Source: CAYXVJ01 sp050309435 (GTDB taxonomy: Bacteria; Bacillota; Clostridia; Saccharofermentanales; Fastidiosipilaceae). Taken from it: a stretch of 64,000 nucleotides of DNA. The DNA is taken from assembly GCA_050309435.1 (NCBI GenBank), contig JBNRMJ010000002.1, positions 19,896 to 83,895 on the forward strand, given 5' to 3'. Positions 61,621 through 64,000 of the stretch are shown in pieces; position 1 is the first letter of the stretch; each line of letters begins with the position of its first letter. The notes beneath the pieces are model-generated. The model was not told where the DNA came from. It made no database searches and worked only from the letters and a program-made list of their open reading frames with translations. The position numbers were made by a program, and so were the translations under genes.

Positions 61621-63081
61621 ATGAGTAAGACGAACAGACCGAATTTTCTTTTTATCTTAAGCGACGATCAGGGTCCCTGGGCTTTAAACCACGCCGGAGC
61701 AAAGGGACTTAGAACCGATCATCTGGACCGCCTGGCGAAAGAAGGCATTTGCTTCGAAAATTTCTTTTGTGCATCGCCGGTTTGCTCGCCGGCCAGAGCA
61801 TCGATTCTGACGGGTAAAATTCCCTCGGCCCACGGCGTCCATGACTGGATCCGCAGCGGAAACGTGGATCGCGGGCTCGTCGACAGCCTGGGTATCGATA
61901 ATCCCTACGGCGGCTACGTCGATGAAGAAAAGCCGATCGCCTATCTCGAAGGTCAGAGAACTTTCACGCAGGTTCTTTCCGATCACGGCTACAACGTCGC
62001 TTTGAGCGGAAAATGGCATCTGGGCGACAGCATGAGACCTCAGCAGGGTTTTAGCCGCTGGTATACCATCGGAAAAGGCGGATCGCATTATTATGCGCCG
62101 GATATCATCGAAGACGGTCATATCGCCATCGAAGAGCGCTATGTCACCGATCTGTTTACGGATAAGGCAATGGTCTTTCTGGATGAACTTGCCGAAGATG
62201 ACAAACCCTTTTACCTGGCTGTTCATTACACCGCGCCTCACTCCCCCTGGGAAAAAGAGCAGCATCCGGCGGAGTGGATCGATTACTACGACGATTTCGA
62301 CTTCCCGGGCATACCGGACGTGCCGGATCACCCGGATTCCACGGTTGGTCCGGTCTATGGTACGACAGCGCGCCACAGCAATTTACGCGGTTATTACGCC
62401 GCGATCTCGGCCATGGATCAGAATATCGGGCGACTGCTCGAGCATCTGGATCAAAAGGGCCTTGGCGATAACACGGTCGTTATCTTCATGTCGGACAACG
62501 GCATGTGCATGGGTCACCACGGTGTCTGGGGTAAGGGCAATGCCACCTTCCCGCAGAACATGTACGAGGAATCGATCAAAGTCCCTTTTATCATCCGCTA
62601 TCCTGCCTTAAGCGGCCAAGGAGATCGTGTTGTCTCGGATCTGGCATCCGCTCTGGATATCTATCCGACTATTCTGGACCTGGCCGGTATCCGTGAGTCC
62701 GATTCCGATAACAAGCCGGGCTCAAGTCTAAAGCCCCTACTGACCGGAGGCAGACGCGAAAGCCGCGCGGTTTTCATCTGTGAAGAGTATGGACCGGTTC
62801 GCATGATCCGGGACGAACGCTATAAATACATTCACCGATATCCCTATGGTCCAAATGAGTTTTACGACCTGGCGGAGGATCCGGGCGAAGAAGAAAATCT
62901 GATTCATGAAGAAGCGAGTTCGGATCTGATTTTTACTTATCGCCGCGATCTCGAGAACTGGTACCGTCGTTATGTCCGGGCGGAGACAAACGGAGTTTAC
63001 GAAGATGTCAGCGGTCTGGGTCAAATGGGACTGGTCGGCAGTCGTCGAAGCCGTAATGATTCTTTTTACCGCGAAACATAG
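61621..63081 (+). CDS. Sulfatase (Cys-type)
   Basis: A 486-residue sulfatase. ILSDDQGPWALNHAG has the Asp pair that binds calcium. VCSPARASILTGK carries Cys55, the residue that is changed to formylglycine, so an anSME or FGE activating enzyme must be encoded elsewhere. SGKWHLGD and HYTAPHSPW are further typical blocks, and IFMSDNGMCMGHHGVWGKG has the last Asp-Asn metal pair. It has no signal peptide, so it acts in the cytosol, perhaps on imported sulfated sugars. AAGGGCAGAGG precedes the ATG. It lies between the permease and the ATPase of one ABC transporter, an unusual position. Confidence 0.93.
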   Translation: MSKTNRPNFLFILSDDQGPWALNHAGAKGLRTDHLDRLAKEGICFENFFCASPVCSPARASILTGKIPSAHGVHDWIRSGNVDRGLVDSLGIDNPYGGYVDEEKPIAYLEGQRTFTQVLSDHGYNVALSGKWHLGDSMRPQQGFSRWYTIGKGGSHYYAPDIIEDGHIAIEERYVTDLFTDKAMVFLDELAEDDKPFYLAVHYTAPHSPWEKEQHPAEWIDYYDDFDFPGIPDVPDHPDSTVGPVYGTTARHSNLRGYYAAISAMDQNIGRLLEHLDQKGLGDNTVVIFMSDNGMCMGHHGVWGKGNATFPQNMYEESIKVPFIIRYPALSGQGDRVVSDLASALDIYPTILDLAGIRESDSDNKPGSSLKPLLTGGRRESRAVFICEEYGPVRMIRDERYKYIHRYPYGPNEFYDLAEDPGEEENLIHEEASSDLIFTYRRDLENWYRRYVRAETNGVYEDVSGLGQMGLVGSRRSRNDSFYRET

Positions 63082-63113
63082 ACGGCTTTCTCATATTTGC
63101 AAAGGAGAACAAA

Positions 63114-63797
63114 ATGCCAATTCTAGAAGTCAAGGATGTTCATTATTCATATCGGAGCAGAAATTCGGAACACGAGGTCCTGAGAGGAGCCGATTGTGCC
63201 TTTCATGCCGGTACGACTTACTCCATTGTCGGACGTTCGGGCAGCGGGAAGAGTACTTTACTGACTTTAATGGCCGGTCTCGACATTCCTTCGGCCGGAG
63301 AAGTTCTCTTTGGCGGACAATCGACGGCAGGTCTGGACCGGAATCTTTATCGCAGAAGTCAGGTGGGTATTATCTACCAGGATTTCAGCTTGTTTCCCTT
63401 ACTGACCGTACTGGAAAATATCATGTATCCCATGAATTTAAACGGTGTCGATGCCAAAACCGCTCGGGCGAAGGCAGAAGAGCTGGCCGCGAAGGTCGGA
63501 TTGCCCGAGAGCCTTTACCACCGTTATCCGTCGAAAATCAGCGGAGGCGAACAACAACGCGTCGCCATCGCGCGCGCCCTGACGATGGACAGACGTCTGA
63601 TCCTGGCCGACGAGCCTACAGGTAACCTGGACAGCGAAAACAGCGCCTTGATCCTGGATATTCTGACAAGGCTGGCTCACGAAGACGGTTGTTGCGTTAT
63701 TATCGTCACTCATGACTTAACGATCATGACGAAGACCGATAAAGTTTTTCAGATTGTCGACGGCCGCATTCACGAACAGGAGCTGAAAGTCATTTAA
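63114..63797 (+). CDS. ABC transporter ATP-binding protein (LolD/MacB type)
   Basis: A 227-residue ATPase with Walker A GRSGSGKST (about 41-49), the Q-loop IIYQDFSLFP, signature ISGGEQQRVAIARAL, Walker B LILADEPTGNLDS and the switch His in IVTHDLTIM. LADEPTGNLDS is the mark of the LolD/MacB/FtsE group that pairs with FtsX-type permeases. It is 32 bases after the sulfatase, with AAAGGAG before the ATG. It belongs to the FtsX permease two genes upstream. A terminator hairpin follows, interrupted by a group II intron. Confidence 0.94.
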   Translation: MPILEVKDVHYSYRSRNSEHEVLRGADCAFHAGTTYSIVGRSGSGKSTLLTLMAGLDIPSAGEVLFGGQSTAGLDRNLYRRSQVGIIYQDFSLFPLLTVLENIMYPMNLNGVDAKTARAKAEELAAKVGLPESLYHRYPSKISGGEQQRVAIARALTMDRRLILADEPTGNLDSENSALILDILTRLAHEDGCCVIIVTHDLTIMTKTDKVFQIVDGRIHEQELKVI

Positions 63798-63829
63798 GCC
63801 TTCCACCGGCAACCATCAAGCAAGCATGC

Positions 63830-63870
63830 AAACGGCATACAGATACGATTTCGTAACCTGTGTGCCGTTT
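63830..63870 (+). terminator. Terminator stem of the ABC-sulfatase operon
   Basis: AAACGGCATACAG (63830-63842) pairs with CTGTGTGCCGTTT (63858-63870, one G-T pair), with an inner TACGA/TCGTA stem. The T tract is broken off after five bases by the start of a group II intron at 63,876. Confidence 0.85.
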
Positions 63871-63875
63871 CTTAT

Positions 63876-64000
63876 GTGTGCCACGCATGGCACTTCACTT
63901 GACGGTGAGAGTCCGTTATGGGGGTATGTAGCGACCAACCATTAGCCAAAGGCAAGGGTGTCCATCGCGAGGTGGAATCTGAAGGAAGCCGGCGGCAAAG
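63876..64000 (+). mobile_element. Group II intron, 5' end (runs off the window)
   Basis: The sequence begins with the group II 5' consensus GTGTG and continues into a domain I-like region with TTGACGGTGAGAGTCCGTTA, GGCAAGGGTGTCCATCGCGAG and GAAGGAAGCCGGCGGCAAA, which are widespread in bacterial group II introns. The rest of the ribozyme and any reverse transcriptase gene lie beyond base 64,000. It is inserted 5 bases after a terminator stem, the typical target of class C introns. The class is inferred from the site only. Confidence 0.8.

Overview
The window looks like chromosomal DNA of an anaerobic, carbohydrate-degrading member of the Bacillota, probably a clostridial lineage; this is inferred from gene content, not from a marker gene. 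Pointers are the mcsB-clpC arrangement, a Rex redox repressor, an FMN-riboswitch-controlled RibU, strong AGGAGG ribosome binding sites with some GTG and TTG starts, lipoprotein-type binding proteins, and no outer-membrane genes. GC content is moderate. No tRNA, rRNA or CRISPR array was seen.

Layout. 1-4.3 kb: end of the protein quality-control operon (mcsB, clpC) and a CpXC zinc protein. 4.3-6.2 kb (minus): ROK glucokinase and CutC. 6.3-10.1 kb: an MBOAT acyltransferase with a DHHW/SGNH-like partner, probably for exopolysaccharide or wall O-acetylation, then a short-chain dehydrogenase. 10.3-10.9 kb: Rex. 11.2-16.4 kb: a three-gene exporter cassette in which a DUF1854 protein lies between two ABC half-exporters that both carry zinc-ribbon N-terminal extensions. 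16.5-27.1 kb: a glycan-use locus. An AraR-like GntR/LacI regulator and two GH38-type enzymes (minus) diverge from a two-permease plus binding-protein importer (plus), with an AraR-like operator just inside the importer transcript. 27.2-29.7 kb: two genes joined head to head, both lacking their 5' ends, around 29,214-29,222. This marks either a deletion/rearrangement or a misassembly.

29.8-32.2 kb (minus): a zinc-ribbon membrane protein and an MFS transporter. 32.3-35.4 kb: aroB, a DUF4886 SGNH hydrolase and a P-protein whose prephenate dehydratase motifs are strongly degenerate. 35.4-37.9 kb: an ABC-2 type exporter. 37.9-38.8 kb: FMN riboswitch, terminator and ribU. 38.9-42.4 kb: a bacterial PH-domain protein and a two-component system with a polytopic sensor kinase. 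42.5-46.6 kb: flavin reductase, a CapA-type lipoprotein and a triple-LysM metallo-beta-lactamase-fold protein. 46.8-50.1 kb: GH2 beta-galactosidase. 50.3-51.7 kb: a lipoprotein serpin. 51.8-55.0 kb: an FHA-SEDS fusion followed by its likely partner PBP. 55.1-58.3 kb: a canonical GH38 alpha-mannosidase. 58.5-63.8 kb: an FtsX-type permease, a sulfatase and a LolD/MacB-type ATPase in one operon, ending in a terminator into whose tail a group II intron has inserted; the intron runs off the window.

Together the genes suggest a cell that imports and breaks down mannose- and galactose-containing, possibly sulfated, glycans (three GH38-type enzymes, one GH2, one sulfatase, one importer, glucokinase). 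It also has an elaborate envelope: SEDS/PBP, LysM, CapA, MBOAT and serpin. The least understood parts are the ABC-DUF1854-ABC cassette, the degenerate P-protein, the LysM-MBL fusion and the sulfatase embedded in an ABC operon.
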